A stretch of 64,000 nt of DNA from Photobacterium phosphoreum (GTDB lineage: Bacteria; Pseudomonadota; Gammaproteobacteria; Enterobacterales; Vibrionaceae). The notes beneath the pieces are model-generated. The model saw only the letters and a program-made list of their open reading frames with translations, did not search any database and had not been told where the DNA came from. The DNA lies in NCBI RefSeq assembly GCF_002954725.1, contig NZ_MSCQ01000003.1, forward strand, positions 1-64,000, in the 5' to 3' direction. Within the stretch, counting starts at the first letter, position 1; the number at the start of each line of letters is the position of its first letter. Of this stretch, positions 1-9,334 are shown piece by piece. Made by a program: the position numbers and the translations under genes.

Positions 1-662
1 TTTTCATATTAGCCTTAATATCTACATTCCCAGTATTAGGTAAAGATGCACCACAAGAAGCAGCGACTAATGAACCAAAAGAAAAATGGGGATTAGGCGT
101 TCTATTTCTAGCGATTGCTGCTTTATGTTACATCCTAGGTCAACTTGGCTTTATTTCTTGGATCCCTGAGTATGCAACCCAAAAACTAGGCTTATCGATT
201 AGTGATGCTAGCCAATTAGTCAGTTACTTCTGGGGTGCTTATATGATTGGTATGTGGATTTTCAGTGCATTACTGAAAAAATTCGACCTGCATTATTTTG
301 TGGTTGTTTTATCTGGATTAGCCACTGTGCTAATGTATCTATTTAATAAAGATACTGACCCACATAACCTTATCTACATTATTTCAGCACTAGGCTTTAT
401 CAGTAGTGCAATTTACACCACGATCCTTACTTTAGGCTCACAACAAACCAAAGTATCATCACCAAAATTGGTTAACTTTATTTTGTTATGCGGCACAATC
501 GGTACCATGTTAACTTTCGTGGTAACAAGTCCTATTGTTAAAAACTATGGCGCACACGCAGCTCTAGTTACTGCTAATGGTCTTTACGCTGCAGTATTTG
601 TAATGTGTATCTTGGTCGGTTTTGTGACTAAACATCGTCTTCATGGTCATGCTGATCACTAG
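1..662 (+). CDS. tsgA: TsgA-like MFS transporter (3' part; start outside window)
   Basis: The reading frame is open from the window edge (first full codon at base 3) to the TAG at 660-662, so only the C-terminal ~219 residues are present. They contain several hydrophobic segments separated by short loops, and a soluble linker rich in charged residues near the left edge, as in the middle loop of 12-helix major facilitator proteins. The sequence resembles the TsgA family of inner-membrane permeases, whose substrate is not firmly known. The gene converges on lysS and shares a terminator with it. The family assignment rests on overall resemblance, so another MFS member is possible. Confidence 0.75.
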   Translation, partial: FILALISTFPVLGKDAPQEAATNEPKEKWGLGVLFLAIAALCYILGQLGFISWIPEYATQKLGLSISDASQLVSYFWGAYMIGMWIFSALLKKFDLHYFVVVLSGLATVLMYLFNKDTDPHNLIYIISALGFISSAIYTTILTLGSQQTKVSSPKLVNFILLCGTIGTMLTFVVTSPIVKNYGAHAALVTANGLYAAVFVMCILVGFVTKHRLHGHADH

Positions 663-681
663 CTAAAACGCTAACCAATAA

Positions 682-709
682 AAAAGCCTCATTTCATTAT
701 GAGGCTTTT
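682..709. terminator. Bidirectional terminator between tsgA and lysS
   Basis: A 9-bp stem (AAAAGCCTC / GAGGCTTTT) with a 10-nt loop has an A-tract on the left and a T-tract on the right, so it can end transcripts from both sides. Confidence 0.9.
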
Positions 710-758
710 TTTATAACTAAATAAAAGCAGAGACCACTCTGCTTTATCTATTTATTGT

Positions 759-2264
759 TTAATTATTACTAGGGCGCATTGATGGGAATAAAATCACATC
801 ACGAATAGTATGTGCGTTAGTAAATAACATCACTAAGCGATCAATACCAATCCCTTCACCCGCTGTTGGTGGTAAGCCAAACTCTAGCGCACGGATATAA
901 TCTTCATCATACTGCATGGCTTCATCATCGCCAGCGTCTTTAGCGTCCATCTGTGCTTTAAAGCGTGCGTCTTGGTCCTGAGCATCATTAAGCTCAGAGA
1001 AGCCATTGGCAACTTCACGACCACCAACAAAAAACTCAAAGCGATCAGTTAAGAATGAATCTTCATTACTGCGACGTGCTAATGGGGAAATGTCAGCAGG
1101 GTAGCCAGTAATAAAGGTCGGTTGAATTAGCTGAGGTTCAGCCGTTTCACCAAAGATTTCCTCTAATAACTGACCACAAGTCCAGAATGGTTCAACCGTT
1201 AAGCCAACTTCACGTGCAATATCTGCCATTAATTGACGATTTTTAACATCATCATAGGTTAACGCTTGAATACGCGCATTGTCTTTAGTGTAGTGCTGAA
1301 TTGCCGCTAGCATTGTCATACGAGTATAAGGACCATTAAACTCAATAACATGCTCACCATAAGGTAGGGCTGTGTTACCACAAAGATCTTTAGCAATAGT
1401 ACTTAATAAGCTTTCTGTAAAATCAATCAGATCATTATAATCAGAATATGCCATGTAAAATTCCATCATGGTAAATTCTGGATTATGGCGAGGCGATAAA
1501 CCTTCATTACGGAAATTACGGTTAATTTCGAACACACGCTCAAAACCACCAACGACAAGACGCTTCAAGTAAAGCTCTGGTGCAATACGAAGATACATAT
1601 CAATATCTAACGCATTATGATGAGTTACAAAAGGTCGAGCAGAAGCACCGCCAGCAATTGGGTGCATCATTGGGGTTTCAACTTCCATAAATTGCTGTTT
1701 GATCATGAATTGACGAATCGCTGCAACCACCTTAGAGCGCATAATCATTGTCTTGCGAGATTCTTCATTAATGATCAAATCAACATAGCGCTGACGGTAA
1801 CGTTGTTCTTGATCTGTTAAACCATGATATTTTTCAGGTAATGGACGTAATGCTTTAGTTTGTAGCTCATAGCTATCCATATTGACATAAAGCTCACCAC
1901 GATCGGAACGATATAGTTGACCTTTAACACCGATAATATCGCCAATATCTAAACCGTGATATTTTTCTTTTAATTCTTTTTGTACTTCTTTACTCGCATA
2001 AACTTGAATACGTCCAGAAACATCCTGTAATACTAAGAATGGTCCTCGTTTTGCCATAATACGACCGGCAACTGCGGTGGTATAAATGGTATTAATTAAA
2101 TCTTCTTTTGATTTATTTTCAAACTCAGTAATTAATTCATTTGCTAATTTCAACCGACGAAAAGTATTTGGGTGACCATTTGCTTTACTGCCTTTTCTTA
2201 TATGATCAAGTTTTGCTCGACGTTCCGCAATCAGCCTATTTTCATCAATTTCATTTTCTAACAT
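759..2264 (-). CDS. lysS: Lysyl-tRNA synthetase, class II (possibly LysU-type paralogue)
   Basis: This enzyme charges tRNA-Lys with lysine in the cytoplasm. The protein is 501 residues, close to the ~505 of E. coli LysS and LysU. An N-terminal OB-fold anticodon-binding domain (about residues 62-145) is followed by the class II catalytic core: motif 1 near MEVETPMM (193-200), motif 2 in [15 protein letters not shown] (241-255) and motif 3 in GIGIDRLVM near the C-terminus. I chose the ATG at 2264 because AAAGGT lies 6 nt upstream; a TTG 18 bp earlier has no better site. In gammaproteobacteria lysS usually follows prfB. Here there is no prfB, and the neighbour is cadC, which is where E. coli keeps its second synthetase, lysU. 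Whether this is the sole copy cannot be seen from the window. Confidence 0.96.
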   Translation of the reverse strand: MLENEIDENRLIAERRAKLDHIRKGSKANGHPNTFRRLKLANELITEFENKSKEDLINTIYTTAVAGRIMAKRGPFLVLQDVSGRIQVYASKEVQKELKEKYHGLDIGDIIGVKGQLYRSDRGELYVNMDSYELQTKALRPLPEKYHGLTDQEQRYRQRYVDLIINEESRKTMIMRSKVVAAIRQFMIKQQFMEVETPMMHPIAGGASARPFVTHHNALDIDMYLRIAPELYLKRLVVGGFERVFEINRNFRNEGLSPRHNPEFTMMEFYMAYSDYNDLIDFTESLLSTIAKDLCGNTALPYGEHVIEFNGPYTRMTMLAAIQHYTKDNARIQALTYDDVKNRQLMADIAREVGLTVEPFWTCGQLLEEIFGETAEPQLIQPTFITGYPADISPLARRSNEDSFLTDRFEFFVGGREVANGFSELNDAQDQDARFKAQMDAKDAGDDEAMQYDEDYIRALEFGLPPTAGEGIGIDRLVMLFTNAHTIRDVILFPSMRPSNN

Positions 2265-2388
2265 AATATTACCTTTAATCAATTAATCGTTTTATTAAAA
2301 AGAGAGGTTTCGAATATTTATTTAAAAAAACTAAATTTATAACCCGATTATGGGCCTACTTTAAAATAAATAACCACCAAATAAAAAA

Positions 2389-2404
2389 CGTGACATTCGT
2401 CACA
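2389..2404. promoter_or_regulatory. CRP-like palindrome between lysS and cadC
   Basis: CGTGA-N6-TCACA matches 9 of 10 core positions of the CRP site TGTGA-N6-TCACA and forms a perfect GTGAC-ATTC-GTCAC inverted repeat. It lies 125 bp upstream of lysS and 154 bp upstream of cadC, in their divergent promoter region. Binding is inferred only. Confidence 0.45.
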
Positions 2405-2557
2405 AAACATTAGAAAGGCAATAAATATCTTTTATTCTAGGTTAAAAATGAAATATGAAATTACAGTTAGCCTTTGATTAATAATTTCCATCTATATATA
2501 AAAGCAAATAATATAGAATTAATTAAACACAATCATTAACAATAGAAATGAAACCAA

Positions 2558-4024
2558 ATGGCTTGGGTAAATTATAAAATAAATAACTGGTTATTAATTA
2601 CAACAGAAAATTGTTTATATAAATCAGGTAAAAATTATATTATTGAACCCAGGATAACCAAACTATTAGCTTTTTTAGCTAAGCATCAAGGTATCGTATT
2701 TACACGAGACGAACTGATTGAAAATGTTTGGGATGGTGCTGTAGTTAGTGAACAAGTAGTAACACAGTCTATTTTTGAGTTACGTAAAATACTAAAAAAA
2801 ATGGATGAAGAACATTGGATTGTTACTATTCCCAAACGAGGCTATAAGCTTGATATCGATGTACAACAAATATATGTCGATCCTAATACTGGTTTTAAGC
2901 TAGAAGAATTTCATTCTTCACATGAACATACCAATGATGTGTCAACTCATGCATCATTTCCAGCGGGACCAATGACACGGGCTTTTAACAATACAGCAAA
3001 AGAAACCCCATCGGCCACAACGAAAGCAGTTGATAATGCTAAATGGAACCATTGGTTTTTCGATATCTGCATTCTAACCATGCTACTAATAACACTCGTA
3101 TTTATCAGTTGGAGCAACGAAAAAGTTACCCCTCCTACTGCGGCCTTAAATCCTCGTTTAATCAATATAGTATCGGCACCGCAATCAGCAACCAATCAAT
3201 TGTACTCACTTGCAAATATAATCAAAGACACATTATTTAAGTCGACGAATTACATCAGTAGTTTTAGTCATCAACCCAATGCAGGTAAAACGCTATCGCT
3301 ATACGTTAATCAACACCATCAATTACATATTGAATTGTTTAATAACATATCAAAAACAATTATGTTACGTAAAAATCTAAGCCTTGATAGTAATAACGCA
3401 TATCTGATCATTGAAAAACTACTTAATGATTTAATACAATCCCTTAATTATAACCACCAACAAACTCAGTATTATATTGCTATTACTAACCCCGACATAT
3501 TGTATGATTACCTTGAGTTACCAACTGTTATCACTACTGATAACCAAACAAATACTCACTATATTGAAAAAATAAACACACTTATTCAATCATACCCTCA
3601 AAATAGTTACTTATTAGCACAACGATATCTTGCTTATGCGATCCTACTTACGACTAACAATAAAATAACATCGATGCCAACACTAATGAATTATGGTAAA
3701 GTATTAGTCAAAAATGTCACATTAAATAAACAACATGAACCTACTGAAATATATGATGCTTTAGCACTTAATGAACTTTACCAAGGTAATTTAGCAGCGT
3801 CTTATCATTATTTGTCTCTTGCAAAATCACAGTCGCAACAAAATACAGCTTTCCGCTATATATTATTAGGTAAGATCAGTGAATTGACACATAAAAACCA
3901 ACAAGCTAATGAGTATTATAGTATGGCTCTGTATTTATCCCCGGATCAAGAAACACGAATACTATGTGAAAAGCTCGTTTTCATATCACAAATAAATACG
4001 ACAGAAGGCACTCCCCGCCATTAG
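2558..4024 (+). CDS. cadC: CadC-like membrane-bound transcriptional activator
   Basis: This is a ToxR-type one-component regulator: an N-terminal OmpR/PhoB winged helix (residues ~1-100, with IPKRGYKL at the wing), a flexible linker, one transmembrane helix (~166-186) and a periplasmic sensor domain of ~300 residues. E. coli CadC (512 aa) activates cadBA under acid stress with lysine. Here the protein is 488 aa and sits directly upstream of cadB on the same strand, which supports the name. The periplasmic part contains only one cysteine, close to the C-terminus, so the C208-C272 disulphide switch of E. coli CadC is absent. The coding sequence is AT-rich and rich in Asn and Gln. The ATG at 2558 gives the expected winged-helix N-terminus; no strong Shine-Dalgarno is visible. 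Confidence 0.87.
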   Translation: MAWVNYKINNWLLITTENCLYKSGKNYIIEPRITKLLAFLAKHQGIVFTRDELIENVWDGAVVSEQVVTQSIFELRKILKKMDEEHWIVTIPKRGYKLDIDVQQIYVDPNTGFKLEEFHSSHEHTNDVSTHASFPAGPMTRAFNNTAKETPSATTKAVDNAKWNHWFFDICILTMLLITLVFISWSNEKVTPPTAALNPRLINIVSAPQSATNQLYSLANIIKDTLFKSTNYISSFSHQPNAGKTLSLYVNQHHQLHIELFNNISKTIMLRKNLSLDSNNAYLIIEKLLNDLIQSLNYNHQQTQYYIAITNPDILYDYLELPTVITTDNQTNTHYIEKINTLIQSYPQNSYLLAQRYLAYAILLTTNNKITSMPTLMNYGKVLVKNVTLNKQHEPTEIYDALALNELYQGNLAASYHYLSLAKSQSQQNTAFRYILLGKISELTHKNQQANEYYSMALYLSPDQETRILCEKLVFISQINTTEGTPRH

Positions 4025-4481
4025 TTTTATAACGTCATAGTATTGATCACACAACAACTGTGCTTGTTTCATTATTCATTGAATAAGATTAGCTATTCAA
4101 ATCTTATGATAGACCTTAGCTGTAGCACTTTTTTACTGCTCATAACAATGGCAGCATTACAATGCTAATTAAAATTAACACTCAATCTGAGGTTTATAAC
4201 CATTATAAACGAGTAATTATTTTATTGATAAATAAATTATTTTTTCACTATCAATGTAACGCATTGATTAAATTAAACTTAAAAATAAAATAAATTAAAA
4301 AAAAACCAATTTTATTATTTTAAAATTGTGAGTAGAAGGTTATTTAATTAACGTTTCTATCTGCTGTAGATTACATCGAACTTACTCGTCATTGATTATT
4401 TGAAAGTAAAAACATTCTTATTAATGACGCTAAACGTACATAAACATTTTAAATATAATTGTATTCTTTGGAGATTGTTAC
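4025..4481 (+). promoter_or_regulatory. cadC-cadB intergenic region, presumed cadBA control region
   Basis: This 457-bp gap is very AT-rich and has no credible ORF. It holds an 8-bp inverted repeat (ATAAGATT at 4083-4090 with AATCTTAT at 4100-4107) that lacks the GC content of a terminator, several A/T tracts at 4250-4330 of the kind ToxR-like winged helices prefer, and a TATAAT at 4454-4459. If that hexamer is the -10 element, the cadB leader is only about 16 nt. CadC and H-NS control is inferred from E. coli. I cannot place CadC sites with confidence. Confidence 0.45.
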
Positions 4482-5831
4482 ATGTCGTCCGATACATCCA
4501 AAAAAATAGGCTTAGTAGCCTGTACTGGTGTGGTAGCTGGTAATATGATGGGTAGTGGTATTGCGCTGCTTCCCTCGACATTAGCAAAAGTCGGTTCTAT
4601 ATCTATTTATAGTTGGATTATTTGTTTAGTCGGCGCGTTATCATTAGCTTTTGTTTACGCCCGCTTAGCAACCAATAACCCTCAAGAGGGTGGTCCAATT
4701 GCCTACGCTGGTGAAGTTTCGCCTGCTTTTGGTTTCCAAACGGGTGTGCTTTATTACCATGCAAACTGGATTGGTAACCTTGCTATTGCAATCACTGGGG
4801 TATCTTACCTTTCTGTGTTTTTCCCAATTTTGAATAACACTATTCCAGCGGCAATCGCAACTATTGCTTCAGTATGGGTATTCACCATTATTAACTTACT
4901 TGGTGGTTCATGGGTAAGTCGTCTATGTACGTTAGGTCTAGTACTAATTCTTGTTCCTATCGTTGGTACTGCTGTTGTTGGTTGGGGTCACTTTGATGCG
5001 ACAACGTACATGCAAAACTGGAATACATCACACAGCTCAAACTCTCATGCAATTGTAAGTGCTGTATTGATCACTCTATGGTCATTTGTGGGTGTTGAAT
5101 CCGCCGCAGTATCCTCTGGTATGGTAAAAAATCCTAAGAAAACAGTTCCGTTAGCAACCTTACTTGGTACGATTATTGCGGGTGTTATCTATATTCTATC
5201 AACCCAAGTTATTGCTGGTATGTTCCCAGCTTCTGAAGTAGCTGCTTCTGGTGCACCATTTGCACTAGCAACAACCGCTATTTTTGGTGCTTGGACTGCT
5301 CCATTTGTTGCAGCATTTACCGCTTTAGCGTGCTTTACATCTCTAGGTTCTTGGATGATGTTGGTCGGTGAGGCTGGCAAACGTGCAGCTCGTGATGGCA
5401 ACTTCCCTGCTGTTTTTGGTGAAACAGATAAAAACGGTGTTGCTAAAAAAGGCTTAGTACTTGCTTCTGTGATGATGACTATTCTGATGATCGCAATCAC
5501 TCTCTTTAGCTCAAGTGATAGCCATGCTTCAAACCTATTCGATATTTTAACTTCTGATGCAGTGTTATTGACTATGCTGCCTTACTTCTACTCAGCGGTT
5601 AACCTTATTCGTTACGAAGGTATGACTACCCGCAATGTATTTGTGATGTTATTTGCAGGTGTTGCATGTATCTTCTGTTTCATCGCACTTATCGGTGCAG
5701 ATCCATCAGCATTAGCCGCAACGTTTGTTGTTTCGCTAGCTATCTTCATGTTCTACGCTCGTAAGCTTGGTTTCCGTCAACACTTACAACTAGAACAAGA
5801 AAAAGCAAATAAAGTGGCACAATCCCACTAA
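4482..5831 (+). CDS. cadB: Lysine/cadaverine antiporter CadB
   Basis: This is an inner-membrane amino acid/polyamine antiporter of the APC superfamily. It takes up lysine and exports cadaverine made by CadA, which removes cytoplasmic protons. The protein has 449 residues (E. coli CadB 444) and about 12 hydrophobic segments. The N-terminal helix carries the GNMMGSGIALLPSTLA signature typical of the CadB/PotE/AdiC group. GGAG lies 9 nt upstream of the ATG. It is followed after 89 bp by cadA, with an intercistronic hairpin between them. Expression is expected to depend on CadC. Confidence 0.95.
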   Translation: MSSDTSKKIGLVACTGVVAGNMMGSGIALLPSTLAKVGSISIYSWIICLVGALSLAFVYARLATNNPQEGGPIAYAGEVSPAFGFQTGVLYYHANWIGNLAIAITGVSYLSVFFPILNNTIPAAIATIASVWVFTIINLLGGSWVSRLCTLGLVLILVPIVGTAVVGWGHFDATTYMQNWNTSHSSNSHAIVSAVLITLWSFVGVESAAVSSGMVKNPKKTVPLATLLGTIIAGVIYILSTQVIAGMFPASEVAASGAPFALATTAIFGAWTAPFVAAFTALACFTSLGSWMMLVGEAGKRAARDGNFPAVFGETDKNGVAKKGLVLASVMMTILMIAITLFSSSDSHASNLFDILTSDAVLLTMLPYFYSAVNLIRYEGMTTRNVFVMLFAGVACIFCFIALIGADPSALAATFVVSLAIFMFYARKLGFRQHLQLEQEKANKVAQSH

Positions 5832-5856
5832 ATTAACCCCCTCATAATATTATTCA

Positions 5857-5894
5857 GGCGCACAATTACACCTCCCAAACTGGAGTGGTGCGCC
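5857..5894 (+). promoter_or_regulatory. cadB-cadA intercistronic hairpin
   Basis: GGCGCAC (5857-5863) pairs with GTGCGCC (5888-5894), with an inner CTCC/GGAG pairing, and is followed by TTTGTTT. It ends only 12 nt before the cadA Shine-Dalgarno (TGGAG). It could act as a partial terminator or as an mRNA processing or stability element that sets the CadB:CadA ratio. Confidence 0.6.
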
Positions 5895-5920
5895 TTTGTT
5901 TACTCTGGAGATATTCAACA

Positions 5921-8053
5921 ATGAATACCATAGCAATCTTAAATAACTTAGGTGTATTCTTCAAAAAATACCCAGTTCAAGAATTAGAACAAGCATTAGC
6001 AGCACGTGGCTACAAGGCTGTGTACCCTGTTGATGAAAAAGACTTAATGAAACTACTTGAAATGAATCCACGTATCAGTGGTGTGATTTTTGACTGGGAT
6101 ACTTACTCATTAGACTTGTGCCAGCAAATTAACCAAATTAACGAGAAACTACCGTTATATGCATTTGCTAACGAGCATTCAACCTTAGATATTAACTTAG
6201 CGGATCTACGCTTAAATATTTACTTCTTTGAATATTGCCTTGGTAGTGCTTCTGATATTGCGCATAAAATTGAGCAAGCAACGGAAGACTACAAAGACAG
6301 TATTCTACCACCACTAACAAAAGCATTATTTAACTACGTTGATGAAGCTAAATATACTTTCTGTACGCCTGGTCACATGTCAGGTACAGCATTTAATAAA
6401 AGCCCAGTGGGTAGTATCTTCTACGATTTTTACGGTGCGAATACCTTCAAGGCTGATATTTCAATTTCAATGCCTGAACTCGGTTCGCTATTAGATCACT
6501 CAGGTCCTCACAAAGAAGCTGAAGAGTACATTGCGCGTACGTTTAACGCGGATCGTTCTTACATTGTGACTAACGGTACGTCTACTGCAAACAAAATTGT
6601 GGGTATGTTCTCAGCACCTGCTGGTAGCACTGTACTGATTGACCGTAACTGTCATAAATCATTAACTCACATGATGATGATGACAGATGTTGTGCCAATT
6701 TATTTCCGCCCAACACGTAATGCTTACGGTATTTTAGGTGGTATTCCTAAGAGTGAATTTAGCCGTGAAGTGATTGCTGAAAAAGTGGCTAACACTCCTG
6801 GTGCAACTAAACCTGGCTATGCGGTTATTACAAACTCAACTTATGACGGTTTGTTCTATAACACCCAATTTATCAAAGAATCATTGGATACTAAGTTCAT
6901 TCACTTTGACAGTGCTTGGGTACCTTACACTAACTTTAACCCTATTTACGAAGGTAAGTGTGGTATGAGTGGTGAAGCAATGCCGGGTAAAGTGTTCTAT
7001 GAAACCCAATCAACCCATAAATTATTGGCAGCATTCTCACAAGCTTCAATGATCCACGTTAAAGGTCAGCTTGAAGAAGAATCTTTCAACGAAGCATTCA
7101 TGATGCACACTTCAACATCACCACAATACGGTATTGTGGCGTCTGCTGAAATTTCTGCAGCTATGATGCACGGCAACGCAGGTCGTCGTTTAATTCAAGA
7201 CTCAATTGATCGCGCTATTCGTTTCCGTAAAGAAATCAAAAAATTACGTTCAGAATGTGACGGTTGGTTCTTTGATGTATGGCAACCAGAAAACATCGAT
7301 ACTACTGAATGTTGGAACCTAAAACCTAATGAAAAATGGCATGGTTTCAAAAACATCGATGAAGATCATATGTTCCTTGATCCCATTAAGATCACCCTCT
7401 TAACCCCAGGGATGAACGAAGATGGCGAACTTGATGCTTCAGGTATTCCAGCATCACTTGTGGCTAAATTCCTTGATCAACATGGTATCGTAGTTGAAAA
7501 AACTGGTCCATACAGCCTATTGTTCTTGTTCTCTATCGGTATCGATAAGCCAAAAGCAATGCAGCTACTACGTGCTCTAACTGAGTTTAAACGTGGCTAT
7601 GATCGTAACATGACCATTAAGTCATTCTTACCATCGCTATTTAAAGAAGATCCTCAGTTCTACACTAATATGCGTGTACAAGATCTTGCTCAAGGTATTC
7701 ACGACCTAACAGTGAAATACCAATTGCCAGAACTAATGTACAAAGCATTTGATGTGTTACCAGAAATGAAGATGACACCACATGATGCATGGCAGCAAGA
7801 ACTACGTGGTGAGGTTCGTGAGATCCCATTAGCAGAAATGGTTAATGAAATCAGTGCTAATATGATCCTACCTTATCCTCCAGGCGTACCTGTTGTGCTT
7901 CCTGGTGAAATGGTGACTGAGCAATCTCGCCCAGTATTAGATTTTCTTGAAATGCTATGTGAAATTGGTAATCACTTCCCAGGCTTTGAAACTGACATCC
8001 ACGGTGTTTACAACGTTGATGGTGTTTACAAAGTGAAAGTGATCAAGCGCTAG
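5921..8053 (+). CDS. cadA: Inducible lysine decarboxylase CadA
   Basis: This PLP enzyme converts lysine to cadaverine and CO2, consuming a proton, in the acid-stress response. The protein is 710 aa (E. coli CadA 715). It has an N-terminal response-regulator-like wing domain (~1-130), the fold-type I PLP core with the catalytic lysine in STHKLL at residue 367 (the same number as in E. coli), and the C-terminal domain that builds the decamer. I chose the ATG at 5921 because GGAG lies 10 nt upstream and the N-terminus MNTIAILNNLGVFF fits the family; an in-frame start 36 bp earlier lies inside the intercistronic hairpin. It forms one transcription unit with cadB. Confidence 0.97.
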   Translation: MNTIAILNNLGVFFKKYPVQELEQALAARGYKAVYPVDEKDLMKLLEMNPRISGVIFDWDTYSLDLCQQINQINEKLPLYAFANEHSTLDINLADLRLNIYFFEYCLGSASDIAHKIEQATEDYKDSILPPLTKALFNYVDEAKYTFCTPGHMSGTAFNKSPVGSIFYDFYGANTFKADISISMPELGSLLDHSGPHKEAEEYIARTFNADRSYIVTNGTSTANKIVGMFSAPAGSTVLIDRNCHKSLTHMMMMTDVVPIYFRPTRNAYGILGGIPKSEFSREVIAEKVANTPGATKPGYAVITNSTYDGLFYNTQFIKESLDTKFIHFDSAWVPYTNFNPIYEGKCGMSGEAMPGKVFYETQSTHKLLAAFSQASMIHVKGQLEEESFNEAFMMHTSTSPQYGIVASAEISAAMMHGNAGRRLIQDSIDRAIRFRKEIKKLRSECDGWFFDVWQPENIDTTECWNLKPNEKWHGFKNIDEDHMFLDPIKITLLTPGMNEDGELDASGIPASLVAKFLDQHGIVVEKTGPYSLLFLFSIGIDKPKAMQLLRALTEFKRGYDRNMTIKSFLPSLFKEDPQFYTNMRVQDLAQGIHDLTVKYQLPELMYKAFDVLPEMKMTPHDAWQQELRGEVREIPLAEMVNEISANMILPYPPGVPVVLPGEMVTEQSRPVLDFLEMLCEIGNHFPGFETDIHGVYNVDGVYKVKVIKR

Positions 8054-8076
8054 TACCTACGTGACTAACCAATAAA

Positions 8077-8110
8077 AAAAGGCCTAATTATTCATTTAAT
8101 TAGGCCTTTT
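8077..8110. terminator. Bidirectional terminator, cadA / sigma operon
   Basis: A 14-bp perfect stem (AAAAGGCCTAATTA / TAATTAGGCCTTTT) with a 6-nt loop lies between the convergent genes. Confidence 0.92.
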
Positions 8111-8133
8111 AAAATCAATGTAATAAATAATAA

Positions 8134-8643
8134 TTACTTGGCCATATATTCTTGAATCATAAGTCGACCGCGATGAATCCGACTTTTAACCGCCATTCTG
8201 GTTAATAATAATTTGTCTGCAATTTCACCAATAGAAAGCTCTTCTAAGTCCCTTAATAAAATAACCGCACGATATTTATCAGGTAAAGAGTGAATAGCCG
8301 CAATAAGATCTAACCGTAAATCATTATTTGAATAATAAGAAAATAGCTCTTGGTAATCATCGGGCATTTCATCTAACTTATGCGTTTGCTTCATTAATTT
8401 GGCGCATTCTCTTTTGACAATAATAAATAACCAGCCTGGAAATGCTTCCACTGTTTTTAAAGTACCAATGCGCCGCCAAATAATTGCAAGAGATTCTTGT
8501 ACTGCATCATCAACATCATTCAACGAACATTGTTTAAATGCCATTTTTTTTAATGTCGGTTGCCAATTAACCAACAATTTTTCAGTCGCTTGTTGATTAC
8601 CATTACGGGCTTCTTCGATTAAAAAGTAGCGATCATCCATCAT
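8134..8643 (-). CDS. ECF-type RNA polymerase sigma factor
   Basis: A 169-aa sigma-70 family protein of the extracytoplasmic function class: region 2 near residues 15-85 (DAVQESLAIIWRRI, then PGWLFIIVKR) and a region 4 helix-turn-helix near 115-160 (LSIGEIADKLLLTRMAVKSR). It lacks regions 1 and 3. It is the last gene of a three-gene operon, and its ATG overlaps the stop codon of the membrane protein upstream by one base (TGATG), which implies translational coupling. AGAGGAAT supplies the Shine-Dalgarno. No gene for a classical zinc-binding or RseA-like anti-sigma factor is next to it, so the membrane protein or the DUF302 protein may hold that role (inference). Target promoters are unknown. 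Confidence 0.9.
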   Translation of the reverse strand: MMDDRYFLIEEARNGNQQATEKLLVNWQPTLKKMAFKQCSLNDVDDAVQESLAIIWRRIGTLKTVEAFPGWLFIIVKRECAKLMKQTHKLDEMPDDYQELFSYYSNNDLRLDLIAAIHSLPDKYRAVILLRDLEELSIGEIADKLLLTRMAVKSRIHRGRLMIQEYMAK

Positions 8644-9323
8644 CAGATTCCTCTTACATAAAATGACGCGATAATTTTATTACTATGCTGAGCAATGAAT
8701 CCAAATGTCACTCCCCATGCAATATGGGCTAAGTAGACCGTTACAGGAAAAGCAATGGGAGCAAATTGATGGCCGAAATAACCAACACCTAGAATATTCA
8801 TTACCGGGCTAACCATAAATGTCGTGCCAACCGCAATGGAAAATAAGACTCCAAGCCACCACCTACCCTTGCTTTTACCAACCAGAGCTAAATAAATAAA
8901 AGTAAATCCAATCCCATTCCAGAAATGATCTCCCCAACCGACCATGTTTGACCACCAATTAGGTCCAACCATAAATTGGTCTGTGAGTTTAACTCCCATC
9001 AACATCGGTAAAGAGCCAGGCATTGCATGAAAATAACTAAAGCCAATACTTCTGACTATTTCCATACTAACAGTACCAGCACCGCCTGCTAGAATGGATA
9101 ACAACATCAAGTTAACCAATGACTTATTAGACGACCATGCTGCGTAAATTAGAATACTAAACCATACTAATACTGCAGGAACAATGGTATGAACACCTAG
9201 CCAATGAAAGGTATACAAACCCGTGGCAGATAACGTAAACGCAAGAGGAGAAATAGATGCCGCGACTACAGCTATTAATATTAACGTTACATCACGACTA
9301 TTTGATAGCTTTAATCGCTGCAT
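8643..9323 (-). CDS. Polytopic inner-membrane protein of unknown function, coupled to the ECF sigma factor
   Basis: I do not recognise a named family. The 226-aa protein has about six hydrophobic helices (roughly 11-31, 46-63, 68-88, 133-149, 154-176, 186-211). Seven histidines (H40, H45, H99, H133, H185, H200, H213) lie in or near the membrane segments, together with a Trp-rich stretch at 123-135 (NWWSNMVGWGDHFW). That pattern would suit metal, haem or quinone binding, but this is inference only. The gene starts 11 bp after the DUF302 gene and overlaps the sigma gene by one base, so the three are almost certainly co-transcribed. It could sense an envelope signal for the sigma factor or be an effector. 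Confidence 0.75.
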   Translation of the reverse strand: MQRLKLSNSRDVTLILIAVVAASISPLAFTLSATGLYTFHWLGVHTIVPAVLVWFSILIYAAWSSNKSLVNLMLLSILAGGAGTVSMEIVRSIGFSYFHAMPGSLPMLMGVKLTDQFMVGPNWWSNMVGWGDHFWNGIGFTFIYLALVGKSKGRWWLGVLFSIAVGTTFMVSPVMNILGVGYFGHQFAPIAFPVTVYLAHIAWGVTFGFIAQHSNKIIASFYVRGI

Positions 9324-9334
9324 GACTTATTGCC

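Noticed and set aside
4083-4107. cadC terminator at ATAAGATT...AATCTTAT
   Set aside because: The stem is 8 bp with almost no G/C and no T-tract, so it is unlikely to terminate transcription.
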